Of a stretch of 64,000 nucleotides of DNA, positions 53,511 through 61,647 are shown piece by piece. A program made the position numbers and the translations under genes. The notes below the pieces were generated by a model, which was given only the letters and a program-made list of their open reading frames with translations, ran no database searches and was not told the origin of the DNA. Positions within the stretch are counted from its first letter, which is position 1, and the number at the start of each line of letters is the position of its first letter. This DNA is from Brevundimonas terrae (GTDB taxonomy: Bacteria > Pseudomonadota > Alphaproteobacteria > Caulobacterales > Caulobacteraceae): assembly GCF_011761985.1 (NCBI RefSeq), contig NZ_JAASQT010000002.1, positions 62,001 through 126,000 on the forward strand. Direction: 5' to 3'.

Positions 53511-53741
53511 ATGGCCGACCGCCCGCAAGACGATTTCGACAACGAACCCGAAGAAGTCGATACCAACCGCGCCGTGCAACAAGGCCTTGGCGTTGGTGCC
53601 CGCGAACTGGCCGCCATTGGTGAAAGCGGCGAGAAGGGCACGCTGGAAACCGCCCGCCCCGACAAAAAGCCCGGCAAGAAGAAAGACAATACCATCGAAA
53701 GCGACACCGGCCGCGCGGCCAGTGTGCTGGATCGCAAATAG
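53511..53741 (+). CDS. Small acidic hydrophilic protein, unknown
   Basis: A 76-residue, very hydrophilic and probably disordered protein (PQDDFDNEPEEVDTNRAVQQ at the start, then LETARPDKKPGKKKDNTIES). It has no hydrophobic core, resembling small stress-related or regulatory peptides of Alphaproteobacteria. GGAGG lies 5 bp upstream of the ATG, and a good terminator follows, so it is a credible independent gene despite its size. No family recognised. Confidence 0.6.
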   Translation: MADRPQDDFDNEPEEVDTNRAVQQGLGVGARELAAIGESGEKGTLETARPDKKPGKKKDNTIESDTGRAASVLDRK

Positions 53742-53743
53742 CA

Positions 53744-53777
53744 AAAAGCCCTGCCCGAATGGATCGGCAGGGCTTTT
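53744..53777. terminator. Bidirectional terminator between the small acidic protein gene and purQ
   Basis: AAAAGCCCTGCC (53744-53755) pairs with GGCAGGGCTTTT (53766-53777); A-run before and T-run after make it work for both convergent genes. Confidence 0.9.
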
Positions 53778-53798
53778 AAAAGCTGGTTTTCAAGCCGC

Positions 53799-54461
53799 TT
53801 AGAGCGCGTCGTAGATGCTCTGGAAGAAGGTGGCGCCGTCGGCGCTGCCCAGTTCGGCTTCGAAGGCGCGGTCGGGGTGGGGCATCAGGCCGATGACGTT
53901 ACCGGCTTCGTTCATGATGCCGGCGATGTCGTTGACCGAACCGTTGGGGTTGTCGACATAGCGGAAGACAACCTGGTTGTTGCCTTCGATACGCTTGAGG
54001 GTTTCGGCATCGGCGAAGAAGTTGCCGTCACCATTGCCCTGCGTCATCACCACCTCGGCCTGATCGCCGAAACGCTTGGTGAAGCGGGTGTCCTTGTTGG
54101 CCACGGTCAGGCTGATGGGCTTGCAGACATATTTCAGTCCGCTGTTCTTCATCAGGGCCCCGGGAAGCATGTCAGCCTCGCACAGGATCTGGAAGCCGTT
54201 GCAGATGCCGACCACGGTCACGCCGTCTTCGGCGGCCTTTTTGACGGCCTGCATGACCTTGGACTGGGCTGCCATAGCGCCACTACGCAGATAGTCACCA
54301 TAGGAGAAACCTCCCGGAATGACGATCAGGTCGAGCCCTTTCGGCAGTTCGGTCTCGGCATGCCAGACCATGGAAACTTGCTCGCCAGTGGAGCGTTCGA
54401 CGGCGACCTTACAGTCGCGGTCACAGTTGGAACCGGGGAATACGATGACGGCTGCGCTCAT
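53799..54461 (-). CDS. purQ: Phosphoribosylformylglycinamidine synthase, glutaminase subunit
   Basis: A 220-residue class I glutamine amidotransferase that supplies ammonia to PurL. Seen are [19 protein letters not shown] at the N-terminus, [20 protein letters not shown] for the oxyanion strand, the nucleophile elbow [20 protein letters not shown] with catalytic Cys, and the His/Glu pair in [15 protein letters not shown]. The start [10 protein letters not shown] at 54461 is used. In relatives purS-purQ-purL are contiguous; here an MFS transporter gene and others lie between purS and purQ. Confidence 0.96.
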   Translation of the reverse strand: MSAAVIVFPGSNCDRDCKVAVERSTGEQVSMVWHAETELPKGLDLIVIPGGFSYGDYLRSGAMAAQSKVMQAVKKAAEDGVTVVGICNGFQILCEADMLPGALMKNSGLKYVCKPISLTVANKDTRFTKRFGDQAEVVMTQGNGDGNFFADAETLKRIEGNNQVVFRYVDNPNGSVNDIAGIMNEAGNVIGLMPHPDRAFEAELGSADGATFFQSIYDAL

Positions 54462-54494
54462 GGGCGGGCCTCCTAGCACCCTTTGCAGGGAATG

Positions 54495-55727
54495 TCAGTC
54501 ACAGGTTTCACTGGTTTGGAGACTTGGTGCGCTCTGACCGGTGAAATAGGCAATAATCCAGATGGCAAATCCGCCTAGGGCCAGACCCATGCCGACATAT
54601 CCGGTCGAGGTCCAGCCCCAGCCTGCGGCAATTGCCATGCCGCCAAACAGCGGACCCAGCGCATTGGCAAAGTTAAACGCCGAATGGTTGAGGGCGGCTG
54701 CCAGTGTCTGGGCATCGCCCGCCACATCCATCAGGCGGGTTTGCAGGATTGAGCCGAGCCCTCCACCAATGCCGATCATCACGATCACCACCAGCAGGGT
54801 CTCTAGACGCGGTGCGGCCAGGGCATAAAGGGACAGGGCAAAGGCGCTCCACAGCAAAAGGCCACCTGCGGCCTTCATGCCGAATCGGTCCGCCGCCCAG
54901 CCGCCGATCAGGTTGCCGGCCATCATGCCGATGCCGAAGATCGCAAATATGGTTGGCAGCATGGATGCCGAAACGCCCGTCACCGCCTGCGCGGTCGAGG
55001 CCAGATAGGCATAGACGCTGAACATACCGCCAAAGCCGATGGCACCGACGCCGAGCGTCAACCAGACCTGTGTGTTCTTAAGGGCGGCCAGCTCGCGTAG
55101 GGGAATGGCGTCGGGATCACCCCCGTCGCGCGGCGCAAAGATCGCCACCAGCGCCATGGTCAGGACGGCCAGCACGCTGACAATGGCAAAGGTCCAGCGC
55201 CAGCCGAAATGCTGGCTGACCATATTGGCCAGAGGCACACCGACCAGTGTCGCCACGGTCAGGCCCAGTAAGGTGGTGGACACGGCGCGAGAGCGCATTT
55301 TTAGCGGCACGATGCTGGCCACCAAAAGGGCTGCGACGCCGAAATAGGCTCCGTGCGGAATGCCGCTGAGGAAGCGGAACAGCAGCATGCTTTCATATGT
55401 GGGTGCGATGGCGCTGAGCGCGTTGCCAATCGCAAACAGGCCCATAAACCCGACCAGCAACAGCCAGCGCGGCAGCCTCGCGCCCATAACGGCCAATATA
55501 GGTGCGCCCACTACAACCCCTGCGGCATAGGCACTGATGACATGGCCTGCAGTGGGTTCGTCCACACCCAGACCCTTGGCAAAGTCGGGCAGGATGCTCA
55601 TGGCGGCAAACTCGGTCACGCCGATGGCAAAGCCACCTGTCGCAAGGGCCAGCAGAACAAGGGCAATCCGTCCGGCGGAAAGCGCGGCGGGTTCAGCGCC
55701 CTGTGAGGGGCGTGGGGAATCAAACAT
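54495..55727 (-). CDS. MFS transporter, AraJ/DHA1-like
   Basis: A 410-residue inner-membrane transporter with twelve predicted helices. The opening LVLLALATGGFAIGVTEFAA and the A-motif-like GAPILAVMGARLPRWLLLVG fit the AraJ/sugar-efflux and DHA1 drug:proton antiporter branch; the middle loop (about residues 200-225) separates the two six-helix halves. It probably exports a sugar, amino acid or drug; the substrate is unknown. It is located within the purine region, between purQ and the PEBP-like gene, and seems to be an insertion relative to the usual pur gene order. Confidence 0.88.
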   Translation of the reverse strand: MFDSPRPSQGAEPAALSAGRIALVLLALATGGFAIGVTEFAAMSILPDFAKGLGVDEPTAGHVISAYAAGVVVGAPILAVMGARLPRWLLLVGFMGLFAIGNALSAIAPTYESMLLFRFLSGIPHGAYFGVAALLVASIVPLKMRSRAVSTTLLGLTVATLVGVPLANMVSQHFGWRWTFAIVSVLAVLTMALVAIFAPRDGGDPDAIPLRELAALKNTQVWLTLGVGAIGFGGMFSVYAYLASTAQAVTGVSASMLPTIFAIFGIGMMAGNLIGGWAADRFGMKAAGGLLLWSAFALSLYALAAPRLETLLVVIVMIGIGGGLGSILQTRLMDVAGDAQTLAAALNHSAFNFANALGPLFGGMAIAAGWGWTSTGYVGMGLALGGFAIWIIAYFTGQSAPSLQTSETCD

Positions 55728-55819
55728 GCATACCGGGGTCGTTTGGGGCGATGCAGCCTTCAGGCTGCGGGGGAGGACGACGAAACCGATATAGGCCGAT
55801 CAGGCCATGTTGCAATGCG

Positions 55820-55864
55820 ACCAAGGGGGACTTTGGCGGGCGAACCACCAAAGTCCCCCTTGGT
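55820..55864. terminator. Very long perfect hairpin between the PEBP and MFS genes
   Basis: ACCAAGGGGGACTTTGG (55820-55836) is fully complementary to CCAAAGTCCCCCTTGGT (55848-55864), a 17-bp stem with an 11-nt loop. It lies 6 bp from the PEBP-like stop and would end that transcript, although a T-run is missing on either side. Confidence 0.6.
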
Positions 55865-55869
55865 GTGAT

Positions 55870-56355
55870 TTATCCGCCGGTGTTTTCGTAAATGCCGGTG
55901 ATCGAGGCCTTGGCCAGCGTATGGAAATGCAGGTTGAAGCCGTAGACCGCGCCCGAATTATCGGCGGTGACGTCCAGCTTTTCGACATCCACGGCAAAGA
56001 CGGTGAAGATATAGCGGTGCGGGCCGTGACCTGCGGGCGGGGCGGCCCCGCCGAAACCGGCATCGCCGAAATCGGTGCGGCCCTGAATGGCACCGGCAGG
56101 CAGGTTGGCACCGCCGACAGCACCGGCACCGGATGCCAGTTCGCTGATATCGGCAGGGATATTGGCCACGGTCCAGTGCCAGAAGCCCGAACCGGTCGGC
56201 GCGTCGGGATCATAGCAGGTGACGGCAAACGACTTGGTGCCCTCCGGCGCGCCCGACCACGCTAGGTGCGGCGAGGTATTGCCCTTGGCGAAAACCTGCG
56301 CGTCCGGCAGTTGCCCGCCGTCCGTCAGGTCGTTGGAAGTCAGGGTAAAGGTCAT
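55870..56355 (-). CDS. YbhB/YbcL family Raf-kinase-inhibitor-like (PEBP) protein
   Basis: A 161-residue PEBP-fold protein. Family signatures: TLTSNDLTDGGQLPDAQVFA, NTSPHLAWSGAPEGTKSFAV with the anion-pocket residues, CYDPDAPTGSGFWHWTVANI and HRYIFTVFAVDVEKL. Bacterial members are cytoplasmic or periplasmic proteins of unclear function; no signal peptide is visible here. It lies alone between the MFS gene and a lipoprotein gene on the same strand. Confidence 0.9.
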   Translation of the reverse strand: MTFTLTSNDLTDGGQLPDAQVFAKGNTSPHLAWSGAPEGTKSFAVTCYDPDAPTGSGFWHWTVANIPADISELASGAGAVGGANLPAGAIQGRTDFGDAGFGGAAPPAGHGPHRYIFTVFAVDVEKLDVTADNSGAVYGFNLHFHTLAKASITGIYENTGG

Positions 56356-56464
56356 GTGCGCGTTCCCTTCACAATGATTGACGCTTGAACTCTACACTTG
56401 ATGGGCAACGGAACGCCGCACTGCAAGGCCTAGCTTCGCATCAGGGAAGAAGATTTGGGTTGAA

Positions 56465-56941
56465 CTAATATGGAGGTGAGCCATGCTCGGCTTCAACCTG
56501 ATAAGCTCTCGTGGGAGAGCGGAGATGTCTATCGCACAACCAACAAGGGTACTCTGCGTCCAACAATTTATCGAATGCGCGATATCGTCCAACCGCTTTG
56601 TTAAGCGCGTCCCTGTCTCCATAACCGCAGGCATCGGTCGTGTAATTGATGCTTTCGGAGGTCAATACGACCCACCGCATGAATATAGCGGGATGAGCGG
56701 GATGGTCAGGTTTGGTTACGATGTACAATCGTTCCAGATGTCTGTCGAAATAAGCAGAAGAGCCTTGCCCGTGCTCATCGGCCTCGATCATAGGGCGGTC
56801 TTTGATCTCGCGAACATTGGCATCAAATCCAATCTCGCACACGAGCATCTCCGGTTCCGGCCCTGTCGAATGGAACTTGGGTATAGGTTGCTGACAGGCG
56901 GCCAATAAAAAAGCCGCCCCGATGATGAGGGCGGCTTTCAT
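56465..56941 (-). CDS. Hypothetical lipoprotein whose start overlaps the purS terminator
   Basis: A 158-residue lipoprotein of unknown function with a very compact signal peptide (KAALIIGAAFLLAAC, Cys16 as the lipidation site). The mature part contains several cysteines (LVCEIGFD, DACGYGD, YPCWLCDRH) that could form disulfides. Local codon use is less GC-rich than in the pur genes. Oddly, codons 2-13 are the stem and loop of the intrinsic terminator that would end purS transcription, so the signal peptide is encoded by that hairpin. The gene starts 1 bp beyond the purS stop and has no other obvious promoter. Confidence 0.55.
   Translation of the reverse strand: MKAALIIGAAFLLAACQQPIPKFHSTGPEPEMLVCEIGFDANVREIKDRPMIEADEHGQGSSAYFDRHLERLYIVTKPDHPAHPAIFMRWVVLTSESINYTTDACGYGDRDALNKAVGRYRAFDKLLDAEYPCWLCDRHLRSPTRAYQVEAEHGSPPY
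56907..56938 (-). terminator. Intrinsic terminator of purC-purS, inside a coding start
   Basis: On the minus strand AAAGCCGCCC and GGGCGGCTTT (plus 56929-56938 and 56910-56919) form a 10-bp stem followed by a run of T (plus A-run 56907-56912). It begins three bases after the lipoprotein's ATG. Confidence 0.8.
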
Positions 56942-57181
56942 TTAGGCGATCTCGATCTTGTAGGATTCGATGACCGTATTGGCCAGAAGCGTTTCGCACA
57001 TGCGCTTCACTTCGGCTTCCTTGTCGGCGACGTCGTCGGCCAGATCGAAGGCGATCAGCTTGCCGACGCGGGCTTCGGAAACGCCCGGCCAGCCCAGACC
57101 TTGCAGAGCGCCTTCAACGGCCTTGCCCTGAACATCCAGTACGCCTGGCTTGAGAAAGACGTGAACCTTAACCTTGGCCAT
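56942..57181 (-). CDS. purS: Phosphoribosylformylglycinamidine synthase subunit PurS
   Basis: A 79-residue PurS, the small structural subunit that bridges PurL and PurQ so ammonia can be channelled. Family sequence: KVKVHVFLKPGVLDVQGKAV, ALQGLGWPGVSEARVGKLIA and the closing MCETLLANTVIESYKIEI. The start ATG at 57181 overlaps the purC stop (TAATG), so the two are co-translated. It is followed by an intrinsic terminator that overlaps the next gene. Confidence 0.95.
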   Translation of the reverse strand: MAKVKVHVFLKPGVLDVQGKAVEGALQGLGWPGVSEARVGKLIAFDLADDVADKEAEVKRMCETLLANTVIESYKIEIA

Positions 57182-57939
57182 TAGTGGAGACCTCCCTGAA
57201 TAACTGTCGGCATATCTTTCATGATGCCGAGACGGCGAGCCACTTCGGTGTAGCTCTCGATGACATTGCCCATGTCGCGACGGAAGCGGTCTTTGTCCAG
57301 CTTCTCGCCGGTGGCGGTATCCCACAGGCGGCACGAGTCGGGGCTGATTTCGTCGGCGAGGATAACGCGCGAGAAATCGTTTTCGTAGATGCGGCCGAAC
57401 TCGATCTTGAAGTCCACCAGCGTGATACCGACAGCCGAGAACATGCCGCAGAGGAAATCATTCACACGGATGGCCGTGGCCAGCATCTCGTCCATTTCCT
57501 GGGTCGTGGCCCAGTTGAAGGCGGTGATATGCTCTTCCGACACCATCGGGTCGTTAAGCTCGTCCTTCTTGTAATAGAATTCGATGATCGAGCGCGGCAG
57601 CGGCGTGCCTTCTTCGAGGCCGAGGCGCTTGGCGATCGAACCGGCGGCCACGTTACGCACAACCACTTCCAGCGGCACGATCTCGACTTCGCGGATCAGC
57701 TGCTCGCGCAGGTTCAGGCGTTTGATAAAGTGGTTGGTGATGCCGATCTGGTTCAGACGGGTCATCACAAACTCGCTGATGCGGTTGTTGATGACGCCCT
57801 TGCCTTCCAGCTGGGCTTTCTTTTCGCCGTTAAAGGCGGTCGCATCGTCCTTGAAATACTGGATCAGCGTGCCCGGCTCGGGACCCTCGTAGAGGATCTT
57901 GGCCTTGCCTTCGTAGATCAATTTGCGCTTGCTGTTCAT
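57181..57939 (-). CDS. purC: Phosphoribosylaminoimidazole-succinocarboxamide synthase
   Basis: A 252-residue SAICAR synthetase joining CAIR and aspartate with ATP. Signatures: [60 protein letters not shown], and DFKIEFGR followed by [14 protein letters not shown] for substrate binding. Normal length. The ATG at 57939 is chosen, as the upstream extension is not conserved-looking. About 265 bp of non-coding DNA upstream separates it from the divergent DUF1476 gene; promoters of both should lie there. Confidence 0.96.
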   Translation of the reverse strand: MNSKRKLIYEGKAKILYEGPEPGTLIQYFKDDATAFNGEKKAQLEGKGVINNRISEFVMTRLNQIGITNHFIKRLNLREQLIREVEIVPLEVVVRNVAAGSIAKRLGLEEGTPLPRSIIEFYYKKDELNDPMVSEEHITAFNWATTQEMDEMLATAIRVNDFLCGMFSAVGITLVDFKIEFGRIYENDFSRVILADEISPDSCRLWDTATGEKLDKDRFRRDMGNVIESYTEVARRLGIMKDMPTVIQGGLH

Positions 57940-58205
57940 CACTGGCGTTCCCGTACGGGGAGGTAAGGTGTCCTTCAAAACGAAAAACGCGCACCTCCAT
58001 GAACGGAAAGCGCGGTCTTCGAGTCGATGGCGGCTAAATAGAACCGAGCGCTCTTTAGCGGAATGACGGCTGTGACACAAATATCCATAAGTTTGTTATC
58101 CGGAGTGTGGCCTGTTTAACTCTTGTTGACGTTCGGGCATGCTCAAGGCCATAGAGCCGCATGCGAGCTCGCACTTGAGTCCGTAAAGCAGGAGTTACGA
58201 CGCGC

Positions 58206-58529
58206 ATGACGACCTTCGAAGATCGGGAACAGGCTTTCGAAGCCAAGTACGTCCTCGATCAGGAACAGGAATTCAAAGCCATTGCCCGTCGCAATAAGTT
58301 GCTGGGTCTTTGGGCTGCTGAAAAAATGGAATTGTCCGCCGAGAGCGCAGAGCAATATGCTGCGGCTGTCGTGCGTGCCGATTTCGAGCAACCGGGCGAG
58401 GAAGACGTCTTCCGCAAGATCGCCGGTGACTTCAAGGGCGCTGGCCTGAACGTCTCGGAAGGCGAAGTCCGCTCCAAGATGGACGAGCTGGCCGCTGCTG
58501 CGCGCGAGAAAATCCGCGCCGGCGAATAA
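58206..58529 (+). CDS. DUF1476 protein, F1Fo-ATPase zeta-type inhibitor subunit
   Basis: A 107-residue helical protein of the DUF1476 family, of which the Paracoccus member is the zeta subunit that inhibits the F1 ATPase by inserting its N-terminus into the enzyme. Characteristic: TTFEDREQAFEAKYVLDQEQ, then EFKAIARRNKLLGLWAAEKM and VFRKIAGDFKGAG. It is divergent from purC, a gene neighbourhood shared by many Alphaproteobacteria. A strong terminator follows. How far inhibition operates in Caulobacterales is not known. Confidence 0.93.
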   Translation: MTTFEDREQAFEAKYVLDQEQEFKAIARRNKLLGLWAAEKMELSAESAEQYAAAVVRADFEQPGEEDVFRKIAGDFKGAGLNVSEGEVRSKMDELAAAAREKIRAGE

Positions 58530-58554
58530 TCGCCCCAAGCGATTGAAAACAAAC

Positions 58555-58592
58555 AAGGCCCGCAACCGGAGGGGATGGTTGCGGGCCTTTTT
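58555..58592 (+). terminator. Intrinsic terminator after the DUF1476 gene
   Basis: AAGGCCCGCAACC (58555-58567) pairs with GGTTGCGGGCCTT (58577-58589), followed by TTTTT. Confidence 0.93.
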
Positions 58593-58679
58593 GTCGTCTG
58601 CCTCGAACACCATGAGGAGACAGACATGCGCACTGCCTACGCATGTCTGTAATGCGCATCCGGCGTTCGGGTTGCAGTG

Positions 58680-59279
58680 TTATGGCATCAGGACAGTATC
58701 GATGACGTGAACCACGCCATTGGTGCGGGCCTGATCGGCCATGGTAATGGTGGCCTTGCCGCCCTTGGCGTCGGTAATTTCCCACTTGCCGCCACCGGCA
58801 TCGCGCAAGGTCAGCTTACCGCCCTGAACCGTGGTCAGGGTTGCTGTGCCGTTATTGGCGGCGGCCTGTGCGGCCAGATCGGCGGCGACAAGGCGGCCCG
58901 GAACCACGTGATAGGTCAGGATCTTGGTCAGATCGGCTTTCTTGGCCGGTTGCATCAGGGCGTTGCGATCGGCAGCCGGAATCTTGTCAAAGGCCGCATT
59001 GGTCGGGGCAAAGATGGTGAACGGACCGGGGCTGGACAGGCGCTGGGCAAGACCTGCGCTCTGGATGGCGGCGGTCAGGGTGGTGAAGTCGGGCGCGGTG
59101 CTGGCGGCGGCAACAATGTCTTCGGTGGGGGCCACTGGCGACATGGGGGCCGGTGTGCTGGTGGCCGGATCGGCGGTCGGGGCCGCATTCTCGCTGTTCT
59201 GGTTATTGCCGCAAGCGGCCAGCGTCAGGGCAGCGGCAGATGCGGCGATCACGCCAAAGGCTGTACGGGTCTTCATCAT
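58680..59279 (-). CDS. Fasciclin (FAS1) domain lipoprotein
   Basis: A 199-residue lipoprotein: lipobox LAAC (Cys23), a Pro/Ala/Thr-rich linker (about 25-52), then one FAS1 domain (about 55-198) with FTTLTAAIQSAGLAQRLSSP, GPFTIFAPTNAAFDKIPA, LTYHVVPGRLVAADL and the final GVVHVIDTVLMP. FAS1 proteins are adhesion or matrix-type proteins on the cell surface. It stands as a single gene, convergent with DUF1476 past a terminator. Confidence 0.92.
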   Translation of the reverse strand: MMKTRTAFGVIAASAAALTLAACGNNQNSENAAPTADPATSTPAPMSPVAPTEDIVAAASTAPDFTTLTAAIQSAGLAQRLSSPGPFTIFAPTNAAFDKIPAADRNALMQPAKKADLTKILTYHVVPGRLVAADLAAQAAANNGTATLTTVQGGKLTLRDAGGGKWEITDAKGGKATITMADQARTNGVVHVIDTVLMP

Positions 59280-59373
59280 TACGAGGTTCTCCCATTGGGT
59301 CGCAAAACTGCGATCAGGGGTAATTTACGGTTAAGTGTCCGAAAGGATGCGTCTCGAGCCGCGATTGTGATCG

Positions 59374-59877
59374 CTATAACGCAGGCAGGCGTTCGCGCCA
59401 CAGGTCCAGCTTGGCTTGAAGCGGCATGGTATAGGCCGGACTGGTGGAGGGCAGCTCGATCAGGCGGACATTGCCGATATGACCCTCCAGAATAGGACGC
59501 CCGATTTTGGCGGCGGCCTTGCCGTTAAAGCCGATGGCTTCGAGCCGAGGCAGGGTGCGGACAAGAGCGATAAGGTCGGCTGCCTCGGGCGAGCGGATGG
59601 CGCTGTCCAGACTGCCGGACCGCTCGGCAGAGGCCAGAACGTCCCACAGTCCTATCCCGCTTTTCAGCAAGGCTTGCAGGCGTTCTTCATAGGGAAGGGT
59701 GTCCAGAGGCTGGCCCGTCAGCGCAGCGGCAATCGGCCAGAAGGCGTTGCGGGGATGGGCGTAATATTGCGCAGCATTTAGCGAGGCGATACCGGGTAGG
59801 CTGCCCAGCACCAGAAGGCGGGTCTTTTCCGATACAACAGGCGCAAAACCGATGCTGCGCACACCATCGCGGCTCAC
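59374..59877 (-). CDS. DNA-deoxyinosine glycosylase (UDG superfamily)
   Basis: A 167-residue uracil-DNA-glycosylase-fold protein of the hypoxanthine-DNA glycosylase (TIGR04274) group, which removes deoxyinosine from DNA. Motif 1 is LVLGSLPGIASLNAAQYYAH (GSxPG), followed by PRNAFWPIAAALTG, GIGLWDVLASAERSGSLDSA and motif 2-like ELPSTSPAYTM. It overlaps the upstream 2OG oxygenase gene by 4 bp, so the two are co-translated; a DNA- or RNA-repair link between them is possible but not shown. Confidence 0.87.
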   Translation of the reverse strand: MSRDGVRSIGFAPVVSEKTRLLVLGSLPGIASLNAAQYYAHPRNAFWPIAAALTGQPLDTLPYEERLQALLKSGIGLWDVLASAERSGSLDSAIRSPEAADLIALVRTLPRLEAIGFNGKAAAKIGRPILEGHIGNVRLIELPSTSPAYTMPLQAKLDLWRERLPAL

Positions 59878-60599
59878 GGCGTGTGGTCGCGCAGCCAGCC
59901 GACAACCGAATGGCGGTGGACCTTGGCATAGGGCGCAACAACCGCCACCGAGTGCAGTTGCGGCACCTTGAACAGGGTCAGTGTGTTAAAGCGCGGCACA
60001 AAGCCGCGAGACACATCGCCCTTGTTGTCATGGAACAGAAGCTGGCCACCCCAGTCACTGCGCCAGCGACGGGTAAAGCCCAGCGTGTACGCGGTCAGGC
60101 GGTGGCTGTCCTCGGGGCCGACATCATCGTGCAATCCGATAAAATCGCCGGGACGGTAACGGGTCAACTGGCCATCGGCCTTGGCCACGCGCGGCTCGTC
60201 GGTGATGAAGGCCCCGAAGGCGGTGAACTCGGCATTCAGCCACTCGGTCAGCCTATGGATCGGATGACCGGCATCGCGCCCCGTCAAATAGGCGGTAATC
60301 AGCGGATACGACTGGTAGAGAAAGCCGTAATTATCGCCGGTGCGGTCCATCAGATTACGGATGCGCTGGCCCATCTGCTGGCCCTGCTGGCGGATCTCTT
60401 CCTGTGTCAGAAGGACCGGTTTGTCCTCTTCACCCTGAAAGGCCAGATCATAGGTCAGGGTCTCGATCATGCGGGCCATATGTTCGGCTACATGCGGCTC
60501 GAAAATATCCGCAATCTGCACAAAGCCGTCGCGCTTATAGGCGTCGCGCGCGGCCTTGGCATCGATGGCCGGATTAATACGGATAACAGGTGTGGTCAT
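59874..60599 (-). CDS. 2-oxoglutarate/Fe(II)-dependent oxygenase family protein
   Basis: A 241-residue protein with the double-stranded beta-helix pattern of Fe(II)/2OG dioxygenases. The iron ligands appear as His157-x-Asp159 in GLHDDVG and the distal His in VHRHSVVGWLRD, the latter followed by an Arg suitable for 2-oxoglutarate. The first part (about 1-110) is helical (ARDAYKRDGFVQIADIFEP). Similar proteins hydroxylate protein residues or small molecules; no substrate can be assigned. It is coupled to the deoxyinosine glycosylase downstream. The ATG at 60599 is chosen; the upstream frame contains a purB-like fragment. Confidence 0.82.
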   Translation of the reverse strand: MTTPVIRINPAIDAKAARDAYKRDGFVQIADIFEPHVAEHMARMIETLTYDLAFQGEEDKPVLLTQEEIRQQGQQMGQRIRNLMDRTGDNYGFLYQSYPLITAYLTGRDAGHPIHRLTEWLNAEFTAFGAFITDEPRVAKADGQLTRYRPGDFIGLHDDVGPEDSHRLTAYTLGFTRRWRSDWGGQLLFHDNKGDVSRGFVPRFNTLTLFKVPQLHSVAVVAPYAKVHRHSVVGWLRDHTP

Positions 60600-60646
60600 G
60601 ATCAGGCCGTTCCCCAAGGCAGATATCACTGATAGCCAATACTCAG

Positions 60647-60735
60647 CATAAGCAAAAGGGTGGGCCAAGGTGACGCGTTCATCCGGCTTCATGAAGTCGA
60701 TGAAGCAGCCCACAGCACAGGGATATGCCGTTAGT
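60647..60735 (-). pseudogene. Short purB-like C-terminal fragment
   Basis: The minus-strand translation here reads CFIDFMKPDERVTLAHP, matching RFIDFLKADERVTLPDA in PurB. At DNA level 60670-60710 and 61739-61779 (inside purB) are identical at 36 of 41 positions. No longer homology continues, so this is a small duplicated piece of purB 1 kb away, not a gene. It lies upstream of the 2OG oxygenase start. Confidence 0.6.
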
Positions 60736-60818
60736 GGCCCGATCGAGATTCTTTCTAGGCAAGCTTGACCTTTGATGCTGTGATTGAGGCACAGTTCGTA
60801 GGGTTTAAAGAGGTATCC

Positions 60819-61577
60819 ATGCGTGCCGCAACTTTGATCTTGGCTGCCGTAGCCGCACTGGGCTTTGTGACCTTCCTGCCGGACACAGCCAGTGCGCAAG
60901 GGGCCTGTACAGGCGCTCCGGGTGAAATGGTGGTGGGTATGTCAGGCGGTGGTCCGGGCGGGTATCAGACTCCGCTATGCTCGTCGCCGGGTGGTGGCGC
61001 AGGTGGCGCACCACGCCGATCGGATGCCGAGGTCATGAACGACGCCATCGGCACAGCCTATCAGGCCGACATCGTCACGATGATGATGGGCCTGCACAGG
61101 ATGCAGGAGGAAATCGAGAAGCGCCAGAACGGCTCATGGGAGCATATCGGTCCGGCTGATACTGTCGAACGCGGCTATAAGTCGTGCTCGGCGGTCTATC
61201 TCAAAGGCAGTCATTTCCTAATGCTTTGGGGCAGTAACAAGCCCGGCGCACAGGCAACGCTGACACTGGTTGATGCCAACGAAAATGCCGTCATGCAGCC
61301 GATCGAGGTTCCAGAAATCCAGTCGGTGACACTGGAACAGACAGGTGCCGCGCCTGCCAACATCAATGCCATCCGCCATGCTGTCGATGGTCATGGCGCG
61401 GTGACCTTTGCCATTCCGTCGCTTGAACTGGCGGTCAGCGGCCTGCGTGACCAGATGAACATCAAGGTCAGCGCCGACGGGCATGAGCTTCTGGCTATGG
61501 ATTATAGCGGCGGCAATGCTGCCAAATTCGCGTTCGAGAACTGCATCCGCAAGCTTCCGCGCCCACGTGTGCGTTAA
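60819..61577 (+). CDS. Hypothetical secreted protein
   Basis: A 252-residue protein with a signal peptide (RAATLILAAVAALGFVTF, cleavage after TASA), a Gly-rich segment (about 35-65: VGMSGGGPGGYQTP), and a mixed alpha/beta remainder containing HRMQEEIEKRQNGSWEHIGP and three cysteines (GACTG, KSCSAV, ENCIRKL). No family was recognised. GAGG lies before the ATG at 60819. It is likely periplasmic or extracellular. It is convergent with purB past a good terminator. Confidence 0.65.
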   Translation: MRAATLILAAVAALGFVTFLPDTASAQGACTGAPGEMVVGMSGGGPGGYQTPLCSSPGGGAGGAPRRSDAEVMNDAIGTAYQADIVTMMMGLHRMQEEIEKRQNGSWEHIGPADTVERGYKSCSAVYLKGSHFLMLWGSNKPGAQATLTLVDANENAVMQPIEVPEIQSVTLEQTGAAPANINAIRHAVDGHGAVTFAIPSLELAVSGLRDQMNIKVSADGHELLAMDYSGGNAAKFAFENCIRKLPRPRVR

Positions 61578-61592
61578 GGTCAGAATATGAAA

Positions 61593-61622
61593 AGGGGGAG
61601 ATACCAACCGGTATCTCCCCCT
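61593..61622. terminator. Bidirectional hairpin between the secreted-protein gene and purB
   Basis: AGGGGGAGATACC (61593-61605) pairs with GGTATCTCCCCCT (61610-61622), a 13-bp stem with an AACC loop. T residues flank it only weakly. Confidence 0.75.
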
Positions 61623-61647
61623 AAATCACAGTACCGATATTTTGCGT

